A stretch of DNA of 64,000 bases. It comes from Cupriavidus necator (GTDB taxonomy: Bacteria > Pseudomonadota > Gammaproteobacteria > Burkholderiales > Burkholderiaceae). The DNA lies in assembly GCA_022041995.1 (NCBI GenBank), contig CP074381.1, forward strand, positions 372,001-436,000, given 5' to 3'. Under the pieces are notes generated by a model that saw only the letters and a program-made list of their open reading frames with translations, made no database searches and was not told where the DNA came from. Positions 28,509-38,343 of the stretch are shown here, one piece after another. The position numbers and the translations under genes were made by a program. Every line of letters begins with the position of its first letter. Positions within the stretch are counted from its first letter, which is position 1.

Positions 28509-28700
28509 ATGGCCAACAAGCAGCACGGCACCCGGCAGAAGCTGGTCTTTCGCGGGGACACGCGGCCCGCCAGGCCAGCCACCGGCGCCACCCGGCGCCG
28601 TGATACCAGGCCGCAGCCGCCTGCGCCGGCTGGCGGCAAGCCCGCCCAGCCCGCAACGCGCCGTCAGCCGCGCAAGCTGATCGGCTCTTCCGATTCCTGA
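28509..28700 (+). CDS. Possible small basic protein
   Basis: A 63-residue frame rich in Arg, Pro and Gln starting MANKQHGTRQKLVFRG. No ribosome site is obvious. It overlaps the 3' end of the LysR gene on the other strand by 37 bases. Composition is that of a disordered nucleic-acid-binding tail, but it could be chance. Confidence 0.3.
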   Translation: MANKQHGTRQKLVFRGDTRPARPATGATRRRDTRPQPPAPAGGKPAQPATRRQPRKLIGSSDS

Positions 28701-29599
28701 CTGGCCGCCGCGGCCAGCACGCGCTCGCGCAACCAGGCGTGGGCGGGATCGGCTTCGGTGCGCTCATGCCAGATCATGCTGAAGGTGAAGTCGTCCAGTG
28801 CAAACGGCGGCGCGAACACGGCGTAGCGCGGGTCCTCCTCCAGCGCGGCCAGGCTGCGCCGCGCCGTGGTCAGCACCAGGTTGGTCCCGGCGATCAGCGC
28901 CGGCGCCACGCTCCAGTGCGGCACTACGCAGGCGATCTTGCGCCGTCCCCCCAGCTTGGCCACCGCGGTGTCGATCGCGTCCATGCGTTCGCTGTGCGTG
29001 GCCACCAACACGTGCGAGCGCGCCAGGTAGGCCACCTGGTCGAGCCGGCCGGTATCGCGCACGGTGGCGGCATCCACCGCGCAGGCATAGCTCTCGCGGA
29101 ACAACTCCGCGGATTTCACGCCTTCCGGCTGCTGGGTGAACACGCCCAGCGCCATGTCGATTTCGCCATCTGCCACCTGGGCGGTCATGCCTTCGCGGCT
29201 GGCCTGCGACACCACCAGGTCGATATTGGGCGCGGCCTTGCGCACCGCGCGCAGCAGCCGCGGCAGCACCACCAGCGCGCCGTAGTCGGACATTGCCAGC
29301 CGGAAGCTGCGCCGTGCGGTGGCCGGCTGGAAGCCGCTGGGCCCAAGCAGGATGCGCACCTGCGCCAGCGCCTCGGCCAGCGGGCCGGACAGCTCATGGG
29401 CGCGCGCGCTCAGCACCAGGCCGCCCTTGCCGCGCACCAGGATGGGATCGTCGAGCAGCTGCCGCAGCCGCCCGAGCGCGTGGCTGACCGCCGGCTGGCT
29501 CAGGTGCAGCCGCAGCGCGGCGCGGGAGATATGGCGCTCGGCCAGCAGTGCTTCGAGCACCACCAGCAGGTTGAGGTCGATTCCGCGTAGGCTATTCAT
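28664..29599 (-). CDS. LysR-family transcriptional regulator
   Basis: A 311-residue LysR protein. The N-terminal helix-turn-helix is in IDLNLLVVLEALLAERHISRAALRLHLSQPAVSHALGRLR, followed by a substrate-binding domain from about residue 95. The NodD/NahR-like N-terminus (RGIDLNLL) suggests the aromatic-responsive branch. Start MNSLRGIDLN at 29599 fits the family; an upstream in-frame ATG would add residues foreign to it. Divergent from a DMT-type transporter gene, its probable target. Confidence 0.88.
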   Translation of the reverse strand: MNSLRGIDLNLLVVLEALLAERHISRAALRLHLSQPAVSHALGRLRQLLDDPILVRGKGGLVLSARAHELSGPLAEALAQVRILLGPSGFQPATARRSFRLAMSDYGALVVLPRLLRAVRKAAPNIDLVVSQASREGMTAQVADGEIDMALGVFTQQPEGVKSAELFRESYACAVDAATVRDTGRLDQVAYLARSHVLVATHSERMDAIDTAVAKLGGRRKIACVVPHWSVAPALIAGTNLVLTTARRSLAALEEDPRYAVFAPPFALDDFTFSMIWHERTEADPAHAWLRERVLAAAASQESEEPISLRG

Positions 29600-29626
29600 T
29601 CGGCGAATAATAAACGTATGAAAGCA

Positions 29627-29639
29627 GAATTGGAAATTC
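29627..29639. promoter_or_regulatory. Palindrome in the LysR/transporter divergent promoter
   Basis: GAATT-GGA-AATTC, in the 81-base gap between the two start codons, is a plausible LysR contact site. It lies downstream of the first in-frame ATG of the transporter (29618), which favours the later start. Confidence 0.35.
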
Positions 29640-29680
29640 GCATTGCGATATTTCAAACTGCTGGCATCGCATCTTGCCCT

Positions 29681-30223
29681 ATGGAGCGCGTCATGTCAGG
29701 CACCCAGTTGCCGTTTTCCATCCCGGTTTCACTCTGGTTGCCGCTTGGTACGGCCGTGTTGGCCGGCGCAGCGATCCCCTTCCAGGCAGGCGCCAATGCC
29801 ACCCTCGGGCGCACGCTTGGGCATCCGCTGTCGGCCACGCTGGTGTCGCTGCTGGTCAGCCTGGCGGCGCTGCTGCCCGTGCTGTGGCTGATGCGCGTGC
29901 CGCTGCCGGCGCCGTCGGCACTGGCGCGCGCGCCGGGCTGGCTCTGGATCGGCGGGGTGCTGGGGGTGTTCTATATTTCGGCCGCGCTGATGATGGCGCC
30001 CAGGCTGGGCGCCGCCGGCTTTATCGCCGCGGTGGTGGCAGGCCAGGTGCTGGCGGCGCTGCTGGTGGACCAGTACGGGCTGGCCGGCTTTGCGGTGCGC
30101 GCGCTGACGCCGGCGCGGCTGGCGGGCGCGGCGCTGATCGTGGCGGGGATGCTGGTGATGCAGTGGGGCAGCGCCGCAGGGCCTGGGCCGGCGCCTCAGC
30201 CAGCGGCGGCATCAGGTTCCTGA
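29681..30223 (+). CDS. DMT-family transporter of the YdcZ/DUF606 type
   Basis: About 180 residues with five hydrophobic segments. PFQAGANATLGRTLGHPLSATLVSLLVSL is the conserved start of the DUF606 (YdcZ) repeat, and IAAVVAGQVLAALLVDQYG with LAGAALIVAGMLVM forms the second half. Substrate unknown. ATG 29681 (MERVMSGTQLPF) is chosen over 29618 because of the operator-like palindrome between them; ATG 29693 is also possible. Converges on and overlaps the Cys-rich gene by 28 bases. Confidence 0.8.
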   Translation: MERVMSGTQLPFSIPVSLWLPLGTAVLAGAAIPFQAGANATLGRTLGHPLSATLVSLLVSLAALLPVLWLMRVPLPAPSALARAPGWLWIGGVLGVFYISAALMMAPRLGAAGFIAAVVAGQVLAALLVDQYGLAGFAVRALTPARLAGAALIVAGMLVMQWGSAAGPGPAPQPAAASGS

Positions 30224-30426
30224 GCCGCTTGCCGGCGCGCTGCCAGGCAGGCCGGACACAGGCAGTGCTGGCCCGGGACGATGCGCCGCGCCGGCAGCAG
30301 CGGCTGGCTGGCGCACCAGCACTCGGGCAGCCCCGCAACGTAGCCGCAGACAAAGCCGGCGCCGCAGTGGCTGCAATGTTCGACCGGGCGCAGCTGGCCG
30401 GTCAGCACGGCCGAAGCGTCGCTCAT
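30196..30426 (-). CDS. Cysteine-rich CWC family protein
   Basis: A 76-residue protein with eight cysteines: EHCSHCGAGFVCG, then LPECWCAS, then GQHCLCPACLAAR. The CWC and double CxxC layout marks the cysteine-rich CWC family, a likely zinc-binding fold of unknown role. Start MSDASAVLTG at 30426 is chosen because the domain begins right after it. Confidence 0.75.
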   Translation of the reverse strand: MSDASAVLTGQLRPVEHCSHCGAGFVCGYVAGLPECWCASQPLLPARRIVPGQHCLCPACLAARRQAAQEPDAAAG

Positions 30427-31699
<1,273 letters not shown>

Positions 31700-31760
31700 G
31701 CGGACCCTCGGGCGGTGACGGCAGCGGCCGGCCGCCCCGAACATCCCATCACCCTCCGAG

Positions 31761-32708
31761 TTGCCCGGCGTGCCTTCCAGTCTTCCTTCTCCGCGCCGTG
31801 TCCGCGCTCGCCTCTGCCGCCGCCCCGCGGGCAATACCTCAGGCGACACGGTGTGGCTGTTCGATCTCGACAACACCCTGCACGACGCCTCGCACGCGAT
31901 CTTCCCGGCCATCAACCGGCTGATGACTGCCTACGTGGCGCGCGTGCTCGGCTGCGACGAGGCCACCGCCAGCCGCGTGCGCGTGGACTACTGGCAGCGC
32001 TACGGCGCCACCCTGCTGGGCATGATCCGGCATCACGGCGTGGACCCGGCTGACTTCCTGCGCGCCGCGCACGAGTTCCCGGCGCTGGCCGACATGGTGC
32101 GGGTGCGGCGCGGGCTGGCCGCGCACCTGCGGCGCCTGCCGGGGCGCAAGATCCTGGTCACCAATGCGCCGCAGGACTACGCGCGGGCGGTGCTGGAGAT
32201 CGCCGGCATACGGCATTGCTTCGAGCGCGTGGTGGCAATCGAGCAGATGTGGGTGCATGGCCACCTGCGGCCCAAGCCGGACCGCCGCATGCTGCGCCGG
32301 CTACTGGTGCAGGCACGCATCGCGCCGCATCGCGCGGTGCTGGTGGAAGACACCGTGTCGCACCTCAAGCGCTATGCCGGCACCGGCATCCGCACCGCGT
32401 GGGTGACGGGCTACCTGCGCACGATCGCGCCATCGCGCCCGCATGAGGTGCCCGCGGTGCGCGACGACGGCAGCCGGCGCGATGCCGCGGTACGCTCGAC
32501 GCTGGAGGCGGAGGACCGGCGTCATGTCGGCCACGCCGCGCAGGAGCAGTCGGTCACGCTGGTGGCCGCGGAGACCCAGGCACCGCAGGCGCAGCCCGGG
32601 CATGTGCCGCGCGTGCGCGCCCGCGTGCCGAACCGGCCGGCCTATGTGGACATAAAAGTACAATCGATGCATCAACTCCAACGACGAATGCGGAGAATCG
32701 GGTCATGA
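31761..32708 (+). CDS. HAD-family pyrimidine 5'-nucleotidase-like phosphatase
   Basis: HAD-superfamily hydrolase. Motif I is WLFDLDNTLHDA (nucleophile Asp), motif II is ILVTNAPQDYA, motif III Lys is in LRPKPDRRML and motif IV is VLVEDTVSHL, as in pyrimidine 5'-nucleotidases of the SDT1 type. The catalytic core ends near residue 220; a disordered Arg/Gln-rich tail of about 90 residues follows, absent from minimal family members. Starts at TTG or the GTG nine bases later. Stop overlaps slmA start (ATGA). Confidence 0.82.
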   Translation: MPGVPSSLPSPRRVRARLCRRPAGNTSGDTVWLFDLDNTLHDASHAIFPAINRLMTAYVARVLGCDEATASRVRVDYWQRYGATLLGMIRHHGVDPADFLRAAHEFPALADMVRVRRGLAAHLRRLPGRKILVTNAPQDYARAVLEIAGIRHCFERVVAIEQMWVHGHLRPKPDRRMLRRLLVQARIAPHRAVLVEDTVSHLKRYAGTGIRTAWVTGYLRTIAPSRPHEVPAVRDDGSRRDAAVRSTLEAEDRRHVGHAAQEQSVTLVAAETQAPQAQPGHVPRVRARVPNRPAYVDIKVQSMHQLQRRMRRIGS

Positions 32709-33376
32709 CGCAAAGCAACGGGCACGAGCCAGAGGCGGTCATTTCAGGCAGTGCGCAGGATGCGCAGGACGGTGGCCAGCCGCCGGCTGCGCCGGTGCGC
32801 AAGCGCCCGCGCCCGGGCGAGCGCCGCGTGCAGATCCTGCAGACGCTGGCCACCATGCTGGAGCACCCGCGCGGGGAGAAGATCACAACGGCCGCGCTGG
32901 CTGCGCGCCTGAGCGTGTCCGAGGCGGCGCTGTACCGCCATTTCGCCAGCAAGGCGCAGATGTACGAGGGCCTGATCGGCTTTATCGAGCAGACCGTCTT
33001 TGGCCTGATCAACCAGATCACCGACAAGGAAGAGCATGGCCTGCGCCAGGCGCACGCAATCGTGCGCATGCTGCTGTCGTTTGCCGAGAAGAACCCGGGC
33101 ATGACGCGCGTGCTGACCGGCGAGGCGCTGGTGGGCGAGCACGAACGCCTGCAGGAGCGCATCAACCAGGTGGTGGACCGCATCGAGGCCTCGCTGCGCC
33201 AGTGCCTGAAGGTGGCGGTGACGCAGGCCGCGTTCCCCGCGGACGCCGATATCCCGGCACGCGCCGCGCTGATCATGGCGGCGGTGCAGGGCCAGTGGCA
33301 CCGCTATGCCAAGAGCGGCTTCCGCAAGTCGCCTTCTGACCATGCCGAGGCGCATTTGCGGGTGCTGCTCGGCTGA
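32705..33376 (+). CDS. slmA: Nucleoid occlusion factor SlmA (TetR family)
   Basis: A 223-residue TetR-fold DNA-binding protein. The helix-turn-helix is in KITTAALAARLSVSEAALYRHFASKAQMYEGLI, and the following GFIEQTVFGLINQI and LLSFAEKNPGMTRVLTGEALVGEHERLQERINQ segments are the conserved SlmA dimer/FtsZ-interaction domain. SlmA binds chromosomal sites and blocks FtsZ ring assembly over the nucleoid. Coupled to the HAD gene by a four-base overlap. Confidence 0.92.
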   Translation: MTQSNGHEPEAVISGSAQDAQDGGQPPAAPVRKRPRPGERRVQILQTLATMLEHPRGEKITTAALAARLSVSEAALYRHFASKAQMYEGLIGFIEQTVFGLINQITDKEEHGLRQAHAIVRMLLSFAEKNPGMTRVLTGEALVGEHERLQERINQVVDRIEASLRQCLKVAVTQAAFPADADIPARAALIMAAVQGQWHRYAKSGFRKSPSDHAEAHLRVLLG

Positions 33377-33401
33377 AATCAACATGCCGGGCCGATTGCT
33401 C

Positions 33402-33407
33402 TATAAT
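33402..33407 (+). promoter_or_regulatory. -10 box of the metX leader
   Basis: TATAAT, placed so that transcription would begin about seven bases later, right at the first stem of the SAM-II-like aptamer. No strong -35 hexamer was found. Confidence 0.65.
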
Positions 33408-33414
33408 TGCCCGG

Positions 33415-33500
33415 TCGCGCCGATTTGATGACTGGCTTGCGGGCGCGCGGCAGCCAAGGGACCAGGGTCCGGGTTGCCACTATAAATGCGGCTAAAGAGG
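33415..33500 (+). ncRNA. SAM-II-like riboswitch upstream of metX
   Basis: The leader reads TCGCGC-CGATTT ... CTTGCGG-GCGCG, then a hairpin, then TATAAATGCGGCTAAAGAGG. It matches the SAM-II (SAM-alpha) layout: P1 from CGCGC (33416-33420) and GCGCG (33443-33447), the GATTT and TTGC elements in the P1 loop, and the AUAAA...GCUAAA 3' strand that makes the pseudoknot. An extra hairpin (GGCAGCC with GGGTTGCC and inner GGAC/GTCC, 33449-33478) sits between P1 and the 3' strand. Controls the methionine-synthesis gene metX, as SAM-II elements usually do. Confidence 0.8.
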
Positions 33501-33574
33501 TTGGGTCGGCGCCCCATGCCACCACGGCAGTGGATGGCGCCGGCACGCGGAATCCCGCAAGGAATCCAGCGAAT

Positions 33575-33623
33575 CCCGACTTGGCTGCGACGCTTCATAC
33601 GCAAATGCCGGTCGGGTTTTTTT
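33575..33623 (+). terminator. Attenuator-like intrinsic terminator in the metX leader
   Basis: CCCGAC (33575-33580) pairs with GTCGGG (33611-33616); inside it GGC/GCC and TGCG/CGCA also pair. Seven T residues follow at 33617-33623. It lies between the riboswitch and metX, so it could end transcription before the gene when SAM is plentiful. Confidence 0.75.
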
Positions 33624-33650
33624 ATGCCCGTTCGCCACGGGCCGGATTCC

Positions 33651-34832
33651 ATGACTGATGTCGCCCTGCCGACCGCCGCGCCTGCCGCGTTCGACCTGCC
33701 GCCCGATTCGGTCGGCGTGGTTGCGCCGCAGCGCATGCACTTTGCCGAGCCGCTGAAGCTGCGCAACGGCTCGTCCATTGCCGGCTACGACCTGATGGTC
33801 GAGACCTATGGCACGCTCAACGCGGCCCGCTCCAATGCGGTGCTGGTGTGCCACGCGCTCAATGCCTCGCACCATGTGGCCGGCGTCTATGCCGAAGACC
33901 CGCGCGACGTGGGCTGGTGGGACAACATGGTCGGGCCCGGCAAGCCGCTCGATACCAATCGCTTCTTCGTCATCGGCGTCAACAATCTGGGCTCGTGCTT
34001 TGGCTCGACCGGGCCGATGAGCCTCAGCCCGGCCACTGGCGCGCCCTACGGCGCGGCGTTCCCGGTGGTGACGGTGGAAGACTGGGTCAATGCGCAGGCG
34101 CTCGTGGCCGACGCGTTCGGCATCACGCAGTTCGCCGCGGTGATGGGCGGCAGCCTGGGCGGCATGCAGGCGGTGGCCTGGAGCCTGATGTACCCGGAGC
34201 GCCTGCGCCATTGCATCGTGGTCGCGTCCACGCCCAAGCTGTCGGCGCAGAACATCGCCTTCAACGAGGTCGCGCGCAGCGCCATCCTGTCGGACCCCGA
34301 CTTCCACGGCGGCAACTACTACGCGCATGGCGTCAAGCCCAAGCGCGGCTTGCGCGTGGCCCGCATGATCGGCCATATCACCTACCTGTCGGACGAGGAC
34401 ATGGCCGAGAAATTCGGCCGCGAGCTGAAGACCGACGACATCCGCTTTTCGTTCGATGTCGAGTTCCAGGTCGAAAGCTACCTGCGCTACCAGGGCGACA
34501 AGTTCGCCGAGTACTTCGACGCCAACACCTACCTGCTGATCACGCGCGCGCTCGACTACTTCGACCCGGCGCTGGCCTTCGGCGGCGACCTGACCCGCGC
34601 GATGGCGCAGACCCAGGCCAGCTTCCTGGTGGCCAGCTTCGGCACCGACTGGCGCTTCGCGCCCAGCCGCAGCCGCGAGCTGGTCAAGGCGCTGCTGGAC
34701 AACAAGCGCCCGGTCTCGTACGCCGAGATCGACGCGCCGCACGGCCACGATGCCTTCCTGCTCGACGACCCGCGCTATCACAATCTGATGCGCGCCTACT
34801 ACGACCGCATCGCCCAGGAGATCGGCGCATGA
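33651..34832 (+). CDS. metX: Homoserine O-acyltransferase MetX
   Basis: First committed enzyme of methionine synthesis, activating homoserine with an acyl-CoA. The 393-residue alpha/beta hydrolase shows [30 protein letters not shown], the nucleophile [15 protein letters not shown] and the late [16 protein letters not shown] with catalytic Asp and His. Some betaproteobacterial MetX proteins use succinyl-CoA, so the acyl donor is open. Start 33651 (MTDVALP) is preferred; ATG 33624 directly after the terminator T-run is in frame. Stop overlaps metW start. Confidence 0.94.
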   Translation: MTDVALPTAAPAAFDLPPDSVGVVAPQRMHFAEPLKLRNGSSIAGYDLMVETYGTLNAARSNAVLVCHALNASHHVAGVYAEDPRDVGWWDNMVGPGKPLDTNRFFVIGVNNLGSCFGSTGPMSLSPATGAPYGAAFPVVTVEDWVNAQALVADAFGITQFAAVMGGSLGGMQAVAWSLMYPERLRHCIVVASTPKLSAQNIAFNEVARSAILSDPDFHGGNYYAHGVKPKRGLRVARMIGHITYLSDEDMAEKFGRELKTDDIRFSFDVEFQVESYLRYQGDKFAEYFDANTYLLITRALDYFDPALAFGGDLTRAMAQTQASFLVASFGTDWRFAPSRSRELVKALLDNKRPVSYAEIDAPHGHDAFLLDDPRYHNLMRAYYDRIAQEIGA

Positions 34833-35440
34833 ACGCCCTGGCCAATCCCAACATCCTGGCGCTGCGCCCCGACTTCCGCGCAATCGCGCGCTGGATCGAA
34901 CCCCATTCCACCGTGCTCGACCTGGGCTGCGGCGACGGCAGCCTGCTGCGCGTGCTGCAGGACGAGCTCGACGTGCAGGCCTACGGCATCGAGATCCGCG
35001 ACGAAGGCGTGCTGGCGTGCGCGCAGAAGGGCGTGCATGTCATCCAGCAGAACCTGGAAGGCGGCCTTGCGCTGTTCGAGGACAAGAGCTTCGACACGGT
35101 GATCCTGTCGCAGACGCTGCAGACCATCCACAACACCGCGCAGGTGCTGCGCGACACGCTGCGGGTGGGGCGCGAGTGCATCGTGTCGTTCCCGAACTTC
35201 GGCTACTGGCCGCACCGGCTGTCGGTGTTCCGCGGCCGCATGCCGGTATCGGAATCACTGCCCTACCAGTGGTACAACACGCCCAACGTGCGCGTGCTGA
35301 CCATCAGCGACTTCGAGGCGCTGGCGCCCAAGGTCGGCCTGCGCGTGATCGACCGCGTGGTGATGCACGAGGGCGTGACCGTCAACTGGGGCGGCAACTG
35401 GCGCGGCAGCCTGGCGGTGTACCGGGTCTGCGCGACCTGA
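34829..35440 (+). CDS. metW: Methionine biosynthesis protein MetW
   Basis: A 203-residue class I methyltransferase-like protein that works with MetX. The SAM-binding motif is [15 protein letters not shown], followed by [16 protein letters not shown] and the family-specific [36 protein letters not shown]. Exact biochemical role unproven; MetW is needed with MetX in several bacteria. Coupled to metX through ATGA. Confidence 0.95.
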   Translation: MNALANPNILALRPDFRAIARWIEPHSTVLDLGCGDGSLLRVLQDELDVQAYGIEIRDEGVLACAQKGVHVIQQNLEGGLALFEDKSFDTVILSQTLQTIHNTAQVLRDTLRVGRECIVSFPNFGYWPHRLSVFRGRMPVSESLPYQWYNTPNVRVLTISDFEALAPKVGLRVIDRVVMHEGVTVNWGGNWRGSLAVYRVCAT

Positions 35441-35444
35441 GGCA

Positions 35445-36359
35445 TCAGCGCGGCGTGTCGCCGGCGGTGCTGGCCAGGTGATCGACAAAGGCGCGCACCT
35501 TGGGCGGTACATGCCGTGTGGGCGTGTAGACCGCGTAGGCCGTGCCGATGTAGGGCTCGAGGATGTCCCAGTCGGCCAGCACGGTGACGACCCGGCCCTG
35601 GTCCAGCGCATCGCCCAGTGAGAAGTCCGGCACCAGGCCGATGCCGGCATCGCGCTCCACCATGCTCATGATCGCCAGGCTGTTGTTCAGCGTCAGGCGC
35701 GGCGGGATGCGCACCTCCACCTTCTCGCCGCCGGCCTGGTGGCGCAGGGTCCAGCGCTCGCCGAAGTTGCCGTAGCCCAGGTACAGGCAGCGTGCGGCGG
35801 GCAGGTCGGCGGGCGCGGCCGGTGTGCCGTGGCGGGCCAGGTAGCCGGGCGAGGCCACCAGCCGGTAGCGCACCTCGCGCAGCGGGCGCGCGGCCAGCCC
35901 GGGCGCCAGTTCGCGCGCGATGCGTACGGCCACGTCCATCCCTTCTTCGACCAGGTCGACCATGCGGTCGGCCAGCGTCAGCTGCAGGTCCAGTCCCGGA
36001 TACCTGGCCAGCAGCGCCGGCAGCCGCGGCGCCAGCCAGGCCTGCCCGAACGAGACCGGCGCGCTCACGCGCAGCACGCCATGCGGCGTGCCGCCGTGCT
36101 CGCCGGCCAGCGCAGTGACCTCGCGCGCGGCGGCGGTCATGCGGGCGCAGGCGGCGTAGACCGACTGGCCCAGTTCGGTCAGCGCAAAGGCGCGCGTGGT
36201 CCGCTGCAGCAGGCTGGCACCGAGCGTGGCTTCCAGGCGGGAGACGTGCCGGCTGACCGCCGATGGTGTCATGCCCAGGTCGAGTGCGGCAGCCGAGAAG
36301 CTGCCGCACTCGACCACGCGCGCAAACACGGCCATCGCATTAAGTGGCATATCCGGCAT
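35445..36359 (-). CDS. LysR-family transcriptional regulator
   Basis: A 304-residue LysR protein of the CrgA-like branch: MAVFARVVECGSFSAAALDLGMTPSAVSRHVSRLEATLGASLLQRTTR is the winged-helix start, and YPGLDLQLTLADRMVDLVEEGMDVAVRI opens the effector domain. Convergent with metW and divergent from the EamA transporter gene, which it probably controls. Confidence 0.9.
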   Translation of the reverse strand: MPDMPLNAMAVFARVVECGSFSAAALDLGMTPSAVSRHVSRLEATLGASLLQRTTRAFALTELGQSVYAACARMTAAAREVTALAGEHGGTPHGVLRVSAPVSFGQAWLAPRLPALLARYPGLDLQLTLADRMVDLVEEGMDVAVRIARELAPGLAARPLREVRYRLVASPGYLARHGTPAAPADLPAARCLYLGYGNFGERWTLRHQAGGEKVEVRIPPRLTLNNSLAIMSMVERDAGIGLVPDFSLGDALDQGRVVTVLADWDILEPYIGTAYAVYTPTRHVPPKVRAFVDHLASTAGDTPR

Positions 36360-36390
36360 TGCGCGTCCTCATTCATGACTTCAGATCAAA

Positions 36391-36403
36391 TACTAATTGA
36401 GTA
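36391..36403. promoter_or_regulatory. LysR-type operator candidate
   Basis: TACT-AATTG-AGTA fits the T-N11-A dyad bound by LysR proteins. It lies 32 bases before the regulator start in the 109-base divergent gap. A second dyad, ATTG-N10-CAAT, is at about 36424. Confidence 0.45.
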
Positions 36404-36468
36404 ATGACGGGATTGTTGAGTGGATTGCATGGTGAAACAATGCGGCCATTGTCTGACCGGAGCCTGTC

Positions 36469-37356
36469 ATGCCCTCTCAACAACCCTTGCCAGGCGGCGC
36501 CTGGCGCATGGTCGCGGCCATGCTGCTGTCTGGCACCATCGGCTGGTTCGTTGTCACCAGCGGCCAACCGCCGCTCGATGTGGTCTTCTTCCGCTGCCTG
36601 TTCGGCGGCGCCGCGCTGCTGGGCGTGCTGACGCTACAGCGCGGCTGGGTGCGGATGAGCCGCGCGCAGCTTGGCTGGCTGGCGCTGGGCGGCGTTACGC
36701 TGGTGCTCAACTGGCTGGCCTTGTTCTCGGCGTACGCGTACAGCGGCATCGCCATTGCCACGGTGGTCTACCACACCCAGCCGTTCTTCCTGCTGCTGCT
36801 CACCTCGGTGATCCAGCGCGAGCCGTTCCCGTTCGCGCGGCTGCCATGGCTGGTGCTGGCCTTTGCCGGGGTGATGCTGATCACCGGGCTGGAGCATGGC
36901 GCCACCGGCGCGGCGATGCTGGCCGGTATCGGCCTGGCGCTGCTGGCGGCACTGCTGTATGCGGTGACGACCATGGCCACGCGGCGGCTGCAGGCGATTC
37001 CGCCGGGCCAGATCGCCGGGCTGCAGATGGTGCTGGGCGTGCTGATGCTGGCGCCGCTGGCCCATCCCGCGGCCGGCAGCTATGGCACCGGCACCTGGGC
37101 GGCGTTGCTGGCGCTGGGGCTGGTGCATACGGGTGTGATGTACACGCTGCTGTACGGCGCGTTCCAGCGGCTCAACGTGGTGTCGATCGCCACGCTGTCC
37201 TTTGTCTATCCGCTGGTGGCGATCGTCATCGACGTGATGGTGTTCGGCGTGGTGCTGGGGCCGCTCCAGATCGCCGGCATGGCGCTGGTGCTGCTGGGCG
37301 TGGTCGCTAACCAGCTGGGCTGGAGCCTGCCGCTGCGGCGGCGGGCGCAAGGCTGA
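36469..37356 (+). CDS. EamA/DMT-family transporter
   Basis: A 295-residue inner-membrane protein with about ten hydrophobic segments arranged as two EamA repeats (MLLSGTIGWFVVTSG... VVFFRCLFGGAALLGVL, and again GIGLALLAALLYAVTTMATRRL). LNVVSIATLSFVYPLVAIVID is the typical penultimate helix. Likely exports or imports a small metabolite; substrate unknown. Divergent from a LysR gene. Confidence 0.88.
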   Translation: MPSQQPLPGGAWRMVAAMLLSGTIGWFVVTSGQPPLDVVFFRCLFGGAALLGVLTLQRGWVRMSRAQLGWLALGGVTLVLNWLALFSAYAYSGIAIATVVYHTQPFFLLLLTSVIQREPFPFARLPWLVLAFAGVMLITGLEHGATGAAMLAGIGLALLAALLYAVTTMATRRLQAIPPGQIAGLQMVLGVLMLAPLAHPAAGSYGTGTWAALLALGLVHTGVMYTLLYGAFQRLNVVSIATLSFVYPLVAIVIDVMVFGVVLGPLQIAGMALVLLGVVANQLGWSLPLRRRAQG

Positions 37357-37481
37357 TGCGCGTGCCGCGGTGCCCGCGGCTGGAGCACTGCCCGTCTTGA
37401 CCCGAGCGCTGACTACGGTTAGTGTAGGCAGAAGATCGAACGATCGTGCTATTTCCTGCGAGTCACCCACCCACACCAGCC

Positions 37482-38330
37482 ATGTCCACTGCGCCCCAGA
37501 CCCAGGCGGCCACCGCCGCCAGCCCGCTCCATCCCTTTGACGACGCGCTGGCGCTGGAGCCGGCCGGCGAGCACCGCTTCCTGGGCCGCACCACGCCCGA
37601 GTACTGGAACATGATCGGCCCGTTCGGCGGCATCACCGCCGCCACGCTGCTGCAGGCGGCGCTGGACCATCCGCAGCGCCTGGGGGACCCGGTCTCGCTG
37701 ACGGTCAACTTTGCCGGACCGATCGCCGAGGGCCCGTTCGAGATCGAGGCGCGCCCGGTGCGCACCAACCGCTCGACCCAGCACTGGACGCTGGCGCTGC
37801 GCCAGGGCGATGCCGTGGCCACCACCGCCACCGCCATGTTTGCGGTGCGCCGCGAGACCTGGGCCTGCGGCGAGGCGCTGATGCCGGAGGTGCCAGCGGC
37901 CGGCACCCTCCCGGCCATGAGCGGGTTTGCGCCGGTGCGCTGGCTCAAGTCCTACGACATGCGTCCGGTGCGCGGCGCCAAGCCGGCCACCGAGGCCGGC
38001 ACCGAGCATCCGGACAGCCTGACGCAGTTCTGGCTGCGCGACGCGCCGGCGCGCACGCCGGACTTTGCCGCGGTGGCGGCCTGGGCCGACAGCTTCTACC
38101 CGCGCATCTTCCTCAAGCGCGCGGGCTTCGTGCCGGCCGGCACGGTGTCGATGACCACCTATTTCCATGCCGATGCGGCCACGCTGGCGGCGCTGGGCGA
38201 CAGCCATGTTCTGGCCAGCGCGCAGGCGCAGGTGTTCAGGCAGGGCTTCTTCGACCAGCGCGCGCAGCTATGGAGCGCCGGCGGCGAGCTGATCGCCAGC
38301 TCGCACCAGATCGTCTACTACAAGGAGTGA
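37482..38330 (+). CDS. Acyl-CoA thioesterase, double hot-dog (TesB-like)
   Basis: About 282 residues with two hot-dog halves. The first has MIGPFGGITAATLLQAALDHPQ and LTVNFAGPIAEGPFEIEARPVRT, the second VSMTTYFHADAATLAALGDSHVLASAQAQVFRQGFFDQRAQLWSAGG, a pattern of thioesterase superfamily members related to TesB. Likely hydrolyses an acyl-CoA in the cytoplasm. ATG 37482 (MSTAPQTQ) is used because the preceding codons look non-coding. Confidence 0.8.
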   Translation: MSTAPQTQAATAASPLHPFDDALALEPAGEHRFLGRTTPEYWNMIGPFGGITAATLLQAALDHPQRLGDPVSLTVNFAGPIAEGPFEIEARPVRTNRSTQHWTLALRQGDAVATTATAMFAVRRETWACGEALMPEVPAAGTLPAMSGFAPVRWLKSYDMRPVRGAKPATEAGTEHPDSLTQFWLRDAPARTPDFAAVAAWADSFYPRIFLKRAGFVPAGTVSMTTYFHADAATLAALGDSHVLASAQAQVFRQGFFDQRAQLWSAGGELIASSHQIVYYKE

Positions 38331-38343
38331 GGCAAGCGCGGGC

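Noticed and set aside
37430..37455. ACGATCGT palindrome before the thioesterase gene
   Set aside because: An eight-base palindrome is expected by chance in 64 kb and no regulator is adjacent.
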